From NCBI GenBank assembly GCA_029976695.1, contig JARQTN010000004.1:1-38228 (forward strand): DNA of 38,228 bases. The letters run 5' to 3'. A model generated the notes under the pieces. That model saw only the letters and a program-made list of their open reading frames with translations, was not told where the DNA came from and searched no databases. Of this stretch, positions 24,840 to 33,745 are shown piece after piece; within the stretch, counting starts at the first letter, position 1; the number at the start of each line of letters is the position of its first letter. The DNA is from Lewinellaceae bacterium. Its GTDB lineage: Bacteria; Bacteroidota; Bacteroidia; Chitinophagales; Saprospiraceae. Position numbers and translations under genes: made by a program.

Positions 24840-25859
24840 TTGAGTGAAATTGTATTAACTGTAGAGGGTGTTGACCCTCGTGAATTATACGGAGAAAACA
24901 ACAGCAAACTGAATCTCCTCCGGGAAGCTTATCCGGAAGTCAATATCACCTCAAGGGGGAATCAGCTCAAGATCAGTGGCAAAAAGAAGTATACGCAGAA
25001 TGCAAAGGATAAGTTTGAGATGATGGTGCGTATACTGCGGGAGAAAGATGAACTGCCCGTCGAAACGATCGAAAACCTCCTGAAAAATCAGAATGTGTTT
25101 GTCGCCCGGAAACAAAACGGGAACACCCCGGTCATTGTATATGGAAGGAATGGAAAAGCTGTAAAGGCCAAGACGCAGAACCAGATCGCAATGGTCGAGT
25201 TGAGTGAAAAGAATGATATACTGTTTGCCATTGGTCCAGCTGGCACAGGGAAAACCTATACGGCGGTTGCCCTTGCCGTGAGGGCATTAAAAAACCGGAT
25301 GGTAAAAAAGATCATCCTGACACGTCCCGCAGTGGAGGCTGGTGAAAGCCTTGGTTTCCTGCCCGGAGATCTCAAGGAAAAAATTGACCCATACCTGCGG
25401 CCGCTTTATGATGCACTGGAAGACATGATCGAGAGTGAAAAACTGGATTACTTCATGTCAAACCGCACGATCGAGGTTGCACCGCTGGCGTATATGCGGG
25501 GAAGGACACTGGACAATGCCTATATCATCCTCGATGAAGCCCAGAATGCGACAGTGACGCAGATCAAGATGTTCCTGACCAGGCTGGGACCATCGGCAAA
25601 GTGCATTATCACCGGGGACCTTTCGCAAGTGGACCTGCCCCGCAACACAGCATCAGGCCTGCGCAAAGCTGTTCATATCCTGGGTGACCTGAAAGGAATT
25701 GGAAAGATTTTCCTGAGTGCGGAAGATGTTGTCCGGCATCGACTTGTAAAAGACATTATCCTGGCCTTTGGCAAAGAAGCTGAGCGGGAGAGGGAAGCGT
25801 ATCACGGCAAACTTCCCGGAAGGTCTTCCGTTGTACCATCTTCCAGCGAGGAAGAATAA
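24840..25859 (+). CDS. phoH: PhoH family ATPase
   Basis: A 339-residue cytoplasmic P-loop protein. An N-terminal KH-like RNA-binding part (1-90) is followed by Walker A GPAGTGKT (132-139), LTRPAVEAGESLGFLPGD, Walker B IILDEAQN and the GDLSQVDLPR segment typical of PhoH. Members are linked to RNA handling and stress, often acting with YbeY, though the exact reaction is unsettled. The start must be TTG 24840: an in-frame TAG lies at 24831 and the family N-terminus begins directly after. A stem-loop precedes the start. aroA follows after about 20 bp on the same strand. Confidence 0.94.
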   Translation: MSEIVLTVEGVDPRELYGENNSKLNLLREAYPEVNITSRGNQLKISGKKKYTQNAKDKFEMMVRILREKDELPVETIENLLKNQNVFVARKQNGNTPVIVYGRNGKAVKAKTQNQIAMVELSEKNDILFAIGPAGTGKTYTAVALAVRALKNRMVKKIILTRPAVEAGESLGFLPGDLKEKIDPYLRPLYDALEDMIESEKLDYFMSNRTIEVAPLAYMRGRTLDNAYIILDEAQNATVTQIKMFLTRLGPSAKCIITGDLSQVDLPRNTASGLRKAVHILGDLKGIGKIFLSAEDVVRHRLVKDIILAFGKEAEREREAYHGKLPGRSSVVPSSSEEE

Positions 25860-25879
25860 ACCGGTCCCTGTTGCAGTTT

Positions 25880-27139
25880 ATGGATTCAGTCTATCACATT
25901 TCCTGCCAGAAAAAGCATGTGGCTGGTACCATTCGACTGGATGGTTCAAAGAGTATTTCAAACCGGGTGCTGATCATGCAGGCCCTGGCCGGAAAAAGTT
26001 TCCATCTCGAAGGGCTCTCCACAAGCGAGGATTCACGCATCCTTGCAAACATGCTGAAATCAAGTGGAGAAGTCCTTGATGCAGGACATGCAGGCACCAG
26101 TTTCCGGTTTATGACTGCCTTTTCAGCAGTCCGGGGAAAGCCTGTTATACTGACCGGTTCTGACAGGATGAAACAACGTCCGATCGGCCCGCTGGTTGAG
26201 GCGCTGGCGTCTATGGGTGCTGAAATCGATTATCTGGATCAACCGGGCTATCCTCCATTGAGGATACGGCGATCGGATGTCAACCATTGGAAAAATGAAG
26301 TCGCCATACCGGCCAATGTCAGCAGTCAGTATATCAGTGCCCTGATGATGATAGGACCCATCCTTCCCGGGGGCCTGACGATCTATCTTGAAGGGGAAAT
26401 CATTTCCAGGCCGTATATCGAAATGACCCGCAGGCTGATGACCCATTTCGGGATTGATATCATTTGGAATGGTCCTTCACTTGTGGTAAAACACGGCCAT
26501 TACCAGCCAAAACTAATGAGAATTGAAGCTGACTGGTCGGCGGCATCATACTATTATGGTATTGCAGCATGTGCAGATTCAGCTGAAATCAGTCTTGAAG
26601 GACTTTCGGAAAACTCCCTGCAAGGTGACCAAAAGATCATGCAGGTGATGGCAAGGATCGGAATCGAGTCTTCCTTCGAGGGAGGGAAACTTGTGATCTC
26701 TCACTCCGGAAACCTGGATCGTAAGCCAGTGAGCATCGATTTTATGGATTGCCCGGATATCGCACAGACCGTTGCCGTAATTTCAGCAGCTTGCCGTATT
26801 CCAGTCACTTTTTCAGGCCTGCAGACGCTGGCAATCAAGGAAACAGACAGGATTGGAGCTTTACAAAAGGAGTTGTCGAAGATCCGGTGTCTTTTTGAGC
26901 CCCTAAAGGAAGACAATCACTTACCAGCACCTCTCAGGAGATACCTGGTAAGCGGATCCCCTTCATTCGAAGAAATCCCGCAATTTGATACCTACCAGGA
27001 CCACCGGATGGCCATGTCCTTTTCCCCGCTGGGCCTGATCCACCCGATCCGGATCACTTCCCCGGGTGTTGTAGGCAAATCATATCCTGAATTCTGGGAA
27101 GACCTGAAAAAACTTGGATTTGAAATATCCGAGGGATAA
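25880..27139 (+). CDS. aroA: 3-Phosphoshikimate 1-carboxyvinyltransferase (EPSP synthase)
   Basis: A 419-residue enzyme condensing shikimate-3-phosphate with phosphoenolpyruvate, the sixth shikimate-pathway step. Motifs: LDGSKSISNRVLIMQALA, the GHAGTSFRFM segment, SDRMKQRPIGPLVEAL, VSSQYISALMM, ADWSAASYYYG, and IKETDRIGAL with the conserved Lys/Glu/Asp; DTYQDHRMAMSF lies near the C-terminus. Start ATG 25880; a TTG at 25871 would add three residues. It is read with phoH and converges on the OmpA-family gene with a 15-bp gap. Confidence 0.95.
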   Translation: MDSVYHISCQKKHVAGTIRLDGSKSISNRVLIMQALAGKSFHLEGLSTSEDSRILANMLKSSGEVLDAGHAGTSFRFMTAFSAVRGKPVILTGSDRMKQRPIGPLVEALASMGAEIDYLDQPGYPPLRIRRSDVNHWKNEVAIPANVSSQYISALMMIGPILPGGLTIYLEGEIISRPYIEMTRRLMTHFGIDIIWNGPSLVVKHGHYQPKLMRIEADWSAASYYYGIAACADSAEISLEGLSENSLQGDQKIMQVMARIGIESSFEGGKLVISHSGNLDRKPVSIDFMDCPDIAQTVAVISAACRIPVTFSGLQTLAIKETDRIGALQKELSKIRCLFEPLKEDNHLPAPLRRYLVSGSPSFEEIPQFDTYQDHRMAMSFSPLGLIHPIRITSPGVVGKSYPEFWEDLKKLGFEISEG

Positions 27140-27154
27140 GGATATGGTCATTGA

Positions 27155-28399
27155 CTACCCTTCCTTTTCACCGTCCATGGACAATACCTTGATCTCCACA
27201 CGCTGGTTCTTTTGCTGTAACCTCCTGCTGTGCTTGTCGTCTCGCACGATCGGGTGCTGGTTTCCATATCCCTTTGAAGTGACCTGTTCTTCAGGCACGC
27301 CCTGGAATTTCAGGTACTTTGCAACAGCTTCTGCACGTGCACTGGATAATTTCATCCCATACTCGGGAGTCACAAATGAGGCGGTATGCCCCCCGATCTC
27401 GATGATCACATTCGGGTGGTAATTGAGAAATTCCGCAAGTTCATCCAGCACTTCGAAACTTTCCTGTTTGATCCGGCTGGAATCTGCTTCAAAGTACAGG
27501 TTCGGGATCCGTATCTTTTGTCCCTTGATCATTCTCTTCTCATCGAGCTCGGAGAGGATCTTTGGCTTTGGGGCTTCTTTAGGGGCATCAACAATCTCGG
27601 GCTGTTCCTCTTTGTCGGTTGTTTTCTTTTCTATGACAACCTCTTTTTTTGGCTCATCCGGCTTTTCTTCCGGCTCCGTCACAGCCATTGGCTCAACCCG
27701 TTCCGTTTCCTGGAGCTGCATTTCATCCGCAATATCCTCCACCGTCTTGTCGCATTCGATTTCTGTGATCGGTGAACAATTATCCACAAGGATGTGGCCG
27801 TTATACGGCAGCAGCACGGGCGTTTCATAAAAAGCTTCAAAAATGATGTAGCGATGGTCGAATTTTGGTGAAAACTTGAAGTAATTGGGTTTCCAGTTCA
27901 CATTGTCTACTGGTGCACTTTGCCCCAGCAACTCCGCCTTGTCACAAAAACTGTTGCCCCCCCAGATCCGTAAAACAGATGGCGTGGTAAAGTTTTCTTC
28001 CACATCCCGGTTTCGCCATGTCGGACTCAGGTAAACATCTGACATACTGAGGTACACCGAGAACGAATAGCAATTCCCGGCCTCCAGCGGTTTTTCAAGG
28101 GCCTGGCCCAGAGATTCCTGGGTATCATCAAACCTGACTACCATGCCCAGGTATGTTTTACCATCCTGGGGCCTGCTGTCCACACTCCACGCAAAGCCAT
28201 CTGTCGGATGGATGTCCGGGGGTGTTTGGCCCCTGAAAAAATAGGTGCCGCAGTCCCACCATCCTTTTATATCCATTTTAAAAAATGGCTGCCCCCCGGC
28301 CCTGGGGATATCCTCGAAAGAAGGGTTTTTCAAATGAATTACTTCCTGCGAAAACAAGATCCCGGGTAGCAATCCAAAAATGAAAAGGAAGAACCGCAT
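27155..28399 (-). CDS. OmpA-family outer-membrane protein with N-terminal beta domain
   Basis: A 414-residue envelope protein. I start it at ATG 28399, where a clear signal peptide (RFFLFIFGLLPGILFSQ) begins. After it come a beta-rich N-terminal domain (about 20-225) with SFEDIP and GWWDCGTYFF, reminiscent of carbohydrate-binding-like modules, an acidic/Lys/Pro linker (about 235-285) and a C-terminal OmpA domain (about 300-405). The peptidoglycan-binding pattern is visible: LYFEADSSRI, IEIGGHTA, SSARAEAVAKYL and GYGNQHPI. It would tether the outer membrane to the wall. The N-terminal function is not identified. Confidence 0.85.
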   Translation of the reverse strand: MRFFLFIFGLLPGILFSQEVIHLKNPSFEDIPRAGGQPFFKMDIKGWWDCGTYFFRGQTPPDIHPTDGFAWSVDSRPQDGKTYLGMVVRFDDTQESLGQALEKPLEAGNCYSFSVYLSMSDVYLSPTWRNRDVEENFTTPSVLRIWGGNSFCDKAELLGQSAPVDNVNWKPNYFKFSPKFDHRYIIFEAFYETPVLLPYNGHILVDNCSPITEIECDKTVEDIADEMQLQETERVEPMAVTEPEEKPDEPKKEVVIEKKTTDKEEQPEIVDAPKEAPKPKILSELDEKRMIKGQKIRIPNLYFEADSSRIKQESFEVLDELAEFLNYHPNVIIEIGGHTASFVTPEYGMKLSSARAEAVAKYLKFQGVPEEQVTSKGYGNQHPIVRDDKHSRRLQQKNQRVEIKVLSMDGEKEG

Positions 28400-28550
28400 A
28401 TGCTGTTGATTGAAAAACAATGCCTTTATGAATACAATGAATAAAATAAAGCAAAAGTTGTTTGATATCCAGATTGAACCAGCCCAATCAGGTAAAAAAT
28501 AGATAAACACTGCACAAGAACGGATGGAAGTGACCTGATATTTCAGAAAT

Positions 28551-29750
28551 CTATTTGAACGCGTTCAAACCGGTCACATCCATGCCTGTGATCAGCAGAT
28601 GAATATCGTGGGTGCCTTCATAGGTCAGGACCGTCTCCAGGTTCATCATATGCCGCATGATCGGGTATTCATTGGTAATGCCCATCCCACCGTGGATCTG
28701 TCTCGCTTCGCGGGCAATCTGCAAAGCCATGTGCACATTATTCCTTTTGGCCATTGAGATCTGGGCGGGAGTGACACGTCCTTCGTTCGCGAGTTGTCCC
28801 AGGCGCCATGTCAGCAATTGGGCTTTTGTGATCTCGGTGATCATCTCTGCCAGTTTCTTCTGCTGCAGCTGGAATTGTCCGATCGGTTTGCCGAATTGAT
28901 GCCTTTCAAGTGCATATCTCAGCGCACTGTCATAGCAATCCAGTGCCGCACCAATAGCGCCCCAGGCAATTCCGTAGCGTGCCTTTGACAGGCAACTGAG
29001 CGGGCCTTTCAACCCTTTGATCTCAGGGAACACATTGTCTTTTGGCACCCGGACATCCTCAAATACCAGTTCTCCCGTAATACTGGCCCTGAGCGACCAT
29101 TTTCCATGAATCTCGGGAGCGCTATAACCCTCGGTATCGGCTTCCACGATCATGCCGCGTACAACGCCGGCTTCATCCTTCGCCCAGACCACGGCAATGT
29201 CTGCCACTGGCGAATTTGTAATCCACATTTTCGCACCGTTCAGGATATAGGCGTCTCCATCATCCCTGATATTCGTAATCATGCCGCCGGGATTGCTTCC
29301 ATGGTCGGGCTCGGTGAGGCCAAAACAACCAATCAGTTCTCCGGATCCAAGCTTTGGAAGGTATTTTTGCCTGTGCGCTTCTGTTCCATATTTGTAAATC
29401 GGATACATGACCAGTGAGCTTTGTACCGATGCCATTGAGCGTACACCGCTGTCCCCCCGCTCAAGTTCCTGCATAATCACCCCATAAGCCATTTCATCCA
29501 TCCCTCCTCCACCATATTCAACAGGGATGCTTGGACCAAAAGCCCCGATCTCGGCAAGGCCTTTGAAAAGGTGCATCGGGCACTCAGCCTTTTCCGCATA
29601 TTGCTCAATAATGGGGGTCACTTCTCTTTTGACCCAATCCCTGACCGCATCCCTTGCCAACAGGTGATCCTCACTCAACAACTCGTCCATCAGGTAATAA
29701 TCATGGTGCTGATACTTATCAACTTTGCTTGATTTCATTGTGGTTTCCAT
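28551..29750 (-). CDS. Acyl-CoA dehydrogenase, glutaryl-CoA dehydrogenase-like
   Basis: A 399-residue flavoenzyme. The N-terminal helical domain (LLARDAVRDWVKREV), the beta domain with CFGLTEPDHGSNPGGM and WITNSPVADIAVVWAK, and the C-terminal helical domain are all present. The catalytic-base region reads TYEGTHDIH, which is characteristic of glutaryl-CoA dehydrogenase and points to lysine/tryptophan degradation or a related dicarboxylic acyl-CoA. ATG 29750 (or 29738) is chosen because a well-formed promoter lies at 29804-29775, which makes a start further upstream impossible. Substrate remains unproven. Confidence 0.88.
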   Translation of the reverse strand: METTMKSSKVDKYQHHDYYLMDELLSEDHLLARDAVRDWVKREVTPIIEQYAEKAECPMHLFKGLAEIGAFGPSIPVEYGGGGMDEMAYGVIMQELERGDSGVRSMASVQSSLVMYPIYKYGTEAHRQKYLPKLGSGELIGCFGLTEPDHGSNPGGMITNIRDDGDAYILNGAKMWITNSPVADIAVVWAKDEAGVVRGMIVEADTEGYSAPEIHGKWSLRASITGELVFEDVRVPKDNVFPEIKGLKGPLSCLSKARYGIAWGAIGAALDCYDSALRYALERHQFGKPIGQFQLQQKKLAEMITEITKAQLLTWRLGQLANEGRVTPAQISMAKRNNVHMALQIAREARQIHGGMGITNEYPIMRHMMNLETVLTYEGTHDIHLLITGMDVTGLNAFK

Positions 29751-29774
29751 ATGATTTGGTTTTAATGTGCCCAT

Positions 29775-29804
29775 CAAAGGTACACCAAATGCAATGAACA
29801 CAAA
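29775..29804 (-). promoter_or_regulatory. Promoter of the acyl-CoA dehydrogenase gene
   Basis: On the minus strand TTTG (29804-29801), an 18-bp spacer and TACCTTTG (29782-29775) match the Bacteroidota -33/-7 consensus. The start codon at 29750 lies 25 bp after the -7 box. This is the best promoter in the window. Confidence 0.6.
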
Positions 29805-29859
29805 TGTGCTCGCAAGAGAATAAATTGTCTTAATTTGCTCCAAATAAAACTGCTCTGGA

Positions 29860-30222
29860 ATGGGAAGAATTGCACTTGAAGGAATGGAATTTTACGGTCA
29901 CCACGGATATTATGTGGATGAACGCAAAAAAGGAAAAACTTATGTCGTAGACATTATTGCTGAAGCACCGATCCAGGAATCAGGCACATCCGATCTTCTT
30001 GAAGATACTGTGAACTATGAAGTATTTTACAGGATTTGCCGGGAAGAGATGGAACAGCCTCGTCACCTCCTGGAAAAAGTTGCAGGTGAAATAGCAAGGC
30101 GGATATATCAACGATTTCCAGGACTGGATAAACTTGAAGTAAAGGTCCGAAAACTATCTCCAGATCTGGGCGGGCCTGTGCACAACGCACACGTGGTCTT
30201 TCGGATACCGGAAGACCTGTAA
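29860..30222 (+). CDS. folB: Dihydroneopterin aldolase
   Basis: A 120-residue enzyme of tetrahydrofolate biosynthesis that cleaves 7,8-dihydroneopterin to 6-hydroxymethyl-dihydropterin and glycolaldehyde. The opening IALEGMEFYGHHGYYVDERKK fits the family substrate-binding loop, VNYEVFYRICREEM and LLEKVAGEIARRIYQRFPGL the middle, and VKVRKLSPDLGG the C-terminal active-site region. Length is right. Start ATG 29860. It is divergent from the acyl-CoA dehydrogenase and 48 bp before a membrane-protein gene on the same strand. Confidence 0.92.
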   Translation: MGRIALEGMEFYGHHGYYVDERKKGKTYVVDIIAEAPIQESGTSDLLEDTVNYEVFYRICREEMEQPRHLLEKVAGEIARRIYQRFPGLDKLEVKVRKLSPDLGGPVHNAHVVFRIPEDL

Positions 30223-30270
30223 CCGGTCATGGAACGGTGTTTGTAAAATCCTGACCAGACAAAATCGACA

Positions 30271-31623
30271 ATGGCTCAAAGGGTACAAAATTTAGGAGTT
30301 TGGCTCATTGGGATGCTCTTCCTTGCAGGAATTGCCATTTACAACGGATACCCGCTTGTCACTTCTGACACCGGCACCTATATCAATAGTGCCTTCTCCA
30401 TGGAGGTTGCACGGGACCGGCCGTTCGCCTATTCCCTATTGATCCGGGCAACAAGCCTGAAGTTCTCTCTCTGGCTCCCCGTCATTTTCCAGACAATGAT
30501 CCTGCTTTACCTGATCAACCAACTGGTTTCACAATTTCTGGGTGATGGCAAGAACAGAAACTTGTCCAAGGTTGGCATAATTGCTTTCATATCCATTTTT
30601 ACTGGTGCGGGCTGGTACAGTGGCATGATCATGCCCGACATATTTGCCCCGATCGGTGCATTGGCCTTGCTTCTTTTCATCCTCGAGCAGAACCCCGGGA
30701 AGCTGGTTTTCTATGCCCTGCTTCTGTTGTTTGCCGTTGCCACACATACATCGCACCTCCTGATCTTTACACTGCTGGCCATCTTCATCTTTCTTTTCGA
30801 TGGGAAGCAAAGAAAAATGCAACGAGGTAAATACCTGGTCATGGTTGCCATCCCTTTGTCAGCCTGGCTCCTCGTGCCAACACTCCACTGGACTGTCGGG
30901 GGCAAGTTCTCGACCAATGAATCCACGCATGTTTTCCTTACGGGCAGGTTTCTTGAAACCGGGACACTGCACCGGTACCTTGACAATGAGTGTGCAATAG
31001 ACCCGATGCCGCTTTGTGACTACAGATATGAATTGCCTTCAAATGCGATCGGGTTTATATGGTCGCCGGAAAGCCCCCTTTACAAAACAAATGGCTGGGA
31101 GGATCCGGACCATGGATATCGAAACATGGTGCGAAATATCCTGCTGTCGCCAAGGTACAACCTCCAGTTTCTTTACGCCTCGTTTTTTCACAGCCTGACA
31201 CAACTTTTGCAAACCGATGTTGGTGACGGGCTCGGTCCACATGTAGCAGAATCGAATCCGTTTTGGAAAGTGCAGCAGTATTTTCCTGCCGAACTGCCTA
31301 CTTTCCTGCACAGCCGCCAAAACACCAGCAATCTATCCTTCAATATCCAAAACCTGGTTTACAGATGGATCACGTTGCTTTCCGTGCTGTATCTCCTCTG
31401 GCTGCTTTGGAACAAGGCCAGGGCAGAACTCACATCAAGGGACAAACAGGCGATCTGGATCTGCATCGGGGTTGTTGTGCTCAATGCATTTGTGACAGCC
31501 ACCTTCGGCAACATCCTTGCACGGCTTCAATCCAGGATAAGCTGGATCATACCGTTGATTGCCATGATCATGTGGATCAAATATTCCAGGCCGTTTAGTT
31601 CAAGCCTCAGAAAACCCGGATAA
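30271..31623 (+). CDS. Polytopic membrane protein, possible GT-C-like glycosyltransferase
   Basis: A 450-residue integral membrane protein with about ten hydrophobic helices: one at 10-27, a group through about 70-215, and four near 365-440. Between about 215 and 360 lies a large polar extracytoplasmic region with CDYRYELP. The first loop contains SDTGTYINSAF, an acidic motif of the kind seen after TM1 in GT-C enzymes that use lipid-linked sugars, but I cannot place it in a named family. It may be co-transcribed with folB. Start ATG 30271. Gene reality is certain; function is a guess. Confidence 0.7.
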   Translation: MAQRVQNLGVWLIGMLFLAGIAIYNGYPLVTSDTGTYINSAFSMEVARDRPFAYSLLIRATSLKFSLWLPVIFQTMILLYLINQLVSQFLGDGKNRNLSKVGIIAFISIFTGAGWYSGMIMPDIFAPIGALALLLFILEQNPGKLVFYALLLLFAVATHTSHLLIFTLLAIFIFLFDGKQRKMQRGKYLVMVAIPLSAWLLVPTLHWTVGGKFSTNESTHVFLTGRFLETGTLHRYLDNECAIDPMPLCDYRYELPSNAIGFIWSPESPLYKTNGWEDPDHGYRNMVRNILLSPRYNLQFLYASFFHSLTQLLQTDVGDGLGPHVAESNPFWKVQQYFPAELPTFLHSRQNTSNLSFNIQNLVYRWITLLSVLYLLWLLWNKARAELTSRDKQAIWICIGVVVLNAFVTATFGNILARLQSRISWIIPLIAMIMWIKYSRPFSSSLRKPG

Positions 31624-31705
31624 GCGCGATACGCCCTATGGGTATTGGATATCTGCTCAGGTAAATAATGAATTCCTCATCAAGGACGGTATCAAGGATT
31701 TGCAT
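31624..31705. other. Gap between convergent genes, little of note
   Basis: This 82-bp gap lies between the membrane-protein gene and queG. A weak imperfect inverted repeat (ATACGCCC/GGGTAT, about 31629-31646) is visible; no T-run follows. Nothing else recognised. Confidence 0.3.
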
Positions 31706-32668
31706 TCACGGGGCTTTTCCCAAAAAGCGGATGTTCCTTTTGAGCCCCGCGTATTTTGTGCGCTGCACTGCTGATTTGGAAAAAAGGCGGGAAAATGTAT
31801 CCTCAGTCAACTGGTTCCAGTCTTTCCTGGTCATTTCCAGCATCTCTTCAGATGGCTCAAAAGCAGGTTCTTTATGCTTTTTTGAAAATCGGTTCCAGGG
31901 GCAAACATCCTGGCATATATCACATCCAAACATCCACCCTTCCATCTGACCGGCAAAGTGTTCCGGAATCGCATCCTTGAGTTCAATTGTCAGGTAACTG
32001 ATGCATCTGCTCCCATCCATGATGTATCCATGCTCTGAAATCGCATTTGTCGGACACGCCTCAATACATCTTCGGCACGTCCCGCAATAATCTTTGATCG
32101 GTGCATCATATGCCAATTCCACATCAATGATGATCTCGCCAAGGAAGAAAAAACTTCCCTTTCGCGGGTGGATCACCATCGTGTTTTTTCCAATCCAGCC
32201 AACCCCTGATCGCCTTGCCCAGTCCCTTTCGAGGACAGGAGCGGAATCGACAAAAACCCGGCCATTGACCTTCCTTCCGGCAATCTCTTCAATCCATTCA
32301 TACAGTATCCTCATCTTTTCCTTCACTACGGTGTGGTAGTCTCTCCCATATGCGTAGTTGGATATCTTTGGGGCGTCTTCGGATAGCTGCCTTACAGGAG
32401 TATAGTAGTTGTATCCGAGCGAGATCACACTTTTTGCCCCGGGTACTAACCTGGTCGGGTCCACCCGTTTTTCAAAATGGTTGGCCATATACGCCATTTT
32501 CCCATGATATCCCGCGTTTAACCATCCCCTCAACCGTCTTTCCTCCGGTTCCATACGTTCAGCTTTTGCAAACCCGACCGTATAAAACCCAAGCTCCCGG
32601 GCTTTTTCCTTGATTCTCAGAGAATTGTTATATGAAAAGGACTCCAAAAAACTCAAATTATATCTCAA
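31706..32668 (-). CDS. queG: Epoxyqueuosine reductase
   Basis: A 320-residue cytoplasmic cobalamin and iron-sulfur enzyme for the last step of queuosine biosynthesis in tRNA. It has the N-terminal cobalamin-binding domain (NYYTPV and YGRDYHTVVKEKM), the VDSAPVLERDWARRSGVGWIG active-site segment, and two 4Fe-4S motifs, CGTCRRCIEACP and CDICQDVCPWN. Length is typical. No ATG lies near the N-terminus; TTG 32668, 32656 or 32647 are the candidates, and I give the longest. It is divergent from the retropepsin-like gene across an AT-rich gap. Confidence 0.94.
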   Translation of the reverse strand: MRYNLSFLESFSYNNSLRIKEKARELGFYTVGFAKAERMEPEERRLRGWLNAGYHGKMAYMANHFEKRVDPTRLVPGAKSVISLGYNYYTPVRQLSEDAPKISNYAYGRDYHTVVKEKMRILYEWIEEIAGRKVNGRVFVDSAPVLERDWARRSGVGWIGKNTMVIHPRKGSFFFLGEIIIDVELAYDAPIKDYCGTCRRCIEACPTNAISEHGYIMDGSRCISYLTIELKDAIPEHFAGQMEGWMFGCDICQDVCPWNRFSKKHKEPAFEPSEEMLEMTRKDWNQLTEDTFSRLFSKSAVQRTKYAGLKRNIRFLGKAP

Positions 32669-32851
32669 GAATACGAATGATTTTACGCTATTTATTGTTA
32701 ATTTAATGTAAACTCTATATTAATTTTATGTATAGAAAACTTGCTTTAGAATATTAATTAATGTATATTTTATTGATTATAAGTAAGGTTTTAGTTGTTC
32801 AAGCTTTCAAATGACACTCATACAAACACAAACGAAAGAAATGTAAACTTA
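32669..32851. other. AT-rich divergent intergenic region
   Basis: This stretch between queG and the retropepsin-like gene is far richer in A+T than its surroundings and includes the palindrome ATTAATTAAT (about 32753-32762). No exact TAnnTTTG box is found on either strand. It probably holds both promoters. No coding frame is supported. Confidence 0.5.
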
Positions 32852-33733
32852 ATGTTAAAGGTTATTCAGTTCATATTCATTCTTGCTTTTGGCATCCCGG
32901 TTTTACATGCGCTTCCGGTGATCAAGGAGCGGATTGTGCTGGATGTCCGGATCATTGACGGCCTGATCGTCACAGAAGCCAGTGTGGATGGGACGATGGG
33001 GAATTTCATCGTGGACTCAGGTGCGCCTGGTCTTGTTTTAAATACTTCCGATCCCAAAGAAGCCCGGGCGCATTGTGCTTCAATCAATGAATTGTTTTCA
33101 TGCTCAGAGAAAAGAGTGGAAGAATTCAGATGGAATCACATCAGGCGGAGCGGGATAAATGCGTTACTCGTTGACCTTTCTGAGATCGAATCTGCAATTG
33201 GCTTCAAGATCACCGGACTGATCGGTTTTCAACTATTTAAAAAGGAAAAGCTGTTTATCAATTTCAGCCGACAGGAAATCGTATTCCTCCCCAAAAAAGT
33301 TTCAAATGCAGAAGCAACTTTCAAGGAGTTTGCAAACTTTGTCACTCCATTTACGATAGAAGGCACCATTCCTGTAATCGAGTATTGGTTGAACGGTAAA
33401 AAGATCCGATTGGGCATTGACAGTGGCGCAAAATCAAATGTCCTTGACAAAACGGTGGTTTCGAGCCAAACACCGGACATGATCCTCGCCCGCGAACCAA
33501 TCGAGCTCGCCGGTGTCAACGCCACAATCATACTGTCTGAGTTGATTACACTCTATAATGAAGATGCCCTGAATCCATTCATTACGACAAACAAATTTGT
33601 CAGCGCAGACCTTTCGCATATCAGGGAAAGCGGTTATGAGATCGACGGCCTTGTCGGTCCGGCATTCTTTAAAAACTGCCTGCTGTTATTTGATTTTCAG
33701 GACATGAAGATCTATGCGGGATTTGCTGAATAG
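32852..33733 (+). CDS. Two-lobed retropepsin-like aspartic protease
   Basis: A 293-residue protein with a signal peptide (about 1-20). It contains two DSG motifs, Asp55 in FIVDSGAPG and Asp190 in LGIDSGAKS. Each is followed by a family hydrophobic-Gly block, GLIGFQLF (122-129) and GLVGPAFF in the second half, and then by a similar closing strand. It therefore looks like an internal duplication of a retropepsin lobe making a single-chain aspartic protease, probably acting in the periplasm. ATG 32852 is preferred over TTG 32795 because it directly precedes the signal peptide. Its 3' end converges on the helicase gene with a 12-bp gap. Target unknown. Confidence 0.8.
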   Translation: MLKVIQFIFILAFGIPVLHALPVIKERIVLDVRIIDGLIVTEASVDGTMGNFIVDSGAPGLVLNTSDPKEARAHCASINELFSCSEKRVEEFRWNHIRRSGINALLVDLSEIESAIGFKITGLIGFQLFKKEKLFINFSRQEIVFLPKKVSNAEATFKEFANFVTPFTIEGTIPVIEYWLNGKKIRLGIDSGAKSNVLDKTVVSSQTPDMILAREPIELAGVNATIILSELITLYNEDALNPFITTNKFVSADLSHIRESGYEIDGLVGPAFFKNCLLLFDFQDMKIYAGFAE

Positions 33734-33745
33734 TACAGCATCTTC

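Noticed and set aside
28400-28510. Upstream extension of the OmpA-family protein to position 28510
   Set aside because: The extension would place 37 extra residues before a clear signal peptide that begins at ATG 28399.
28557-28566. GAACGCGTTC palindrome as an operator
   Set aside because: It lies within the last codons of the acyl-CoA dehydrogenase gene and has no promoter nearby; likely chance.
29751-29843. Upstream extension of the acyl-CoA dehydrogenase to position 29843
   Set aside because: The best promoter of the window (29804-29775) lies inside that extension, and the extra residues are not family-like.
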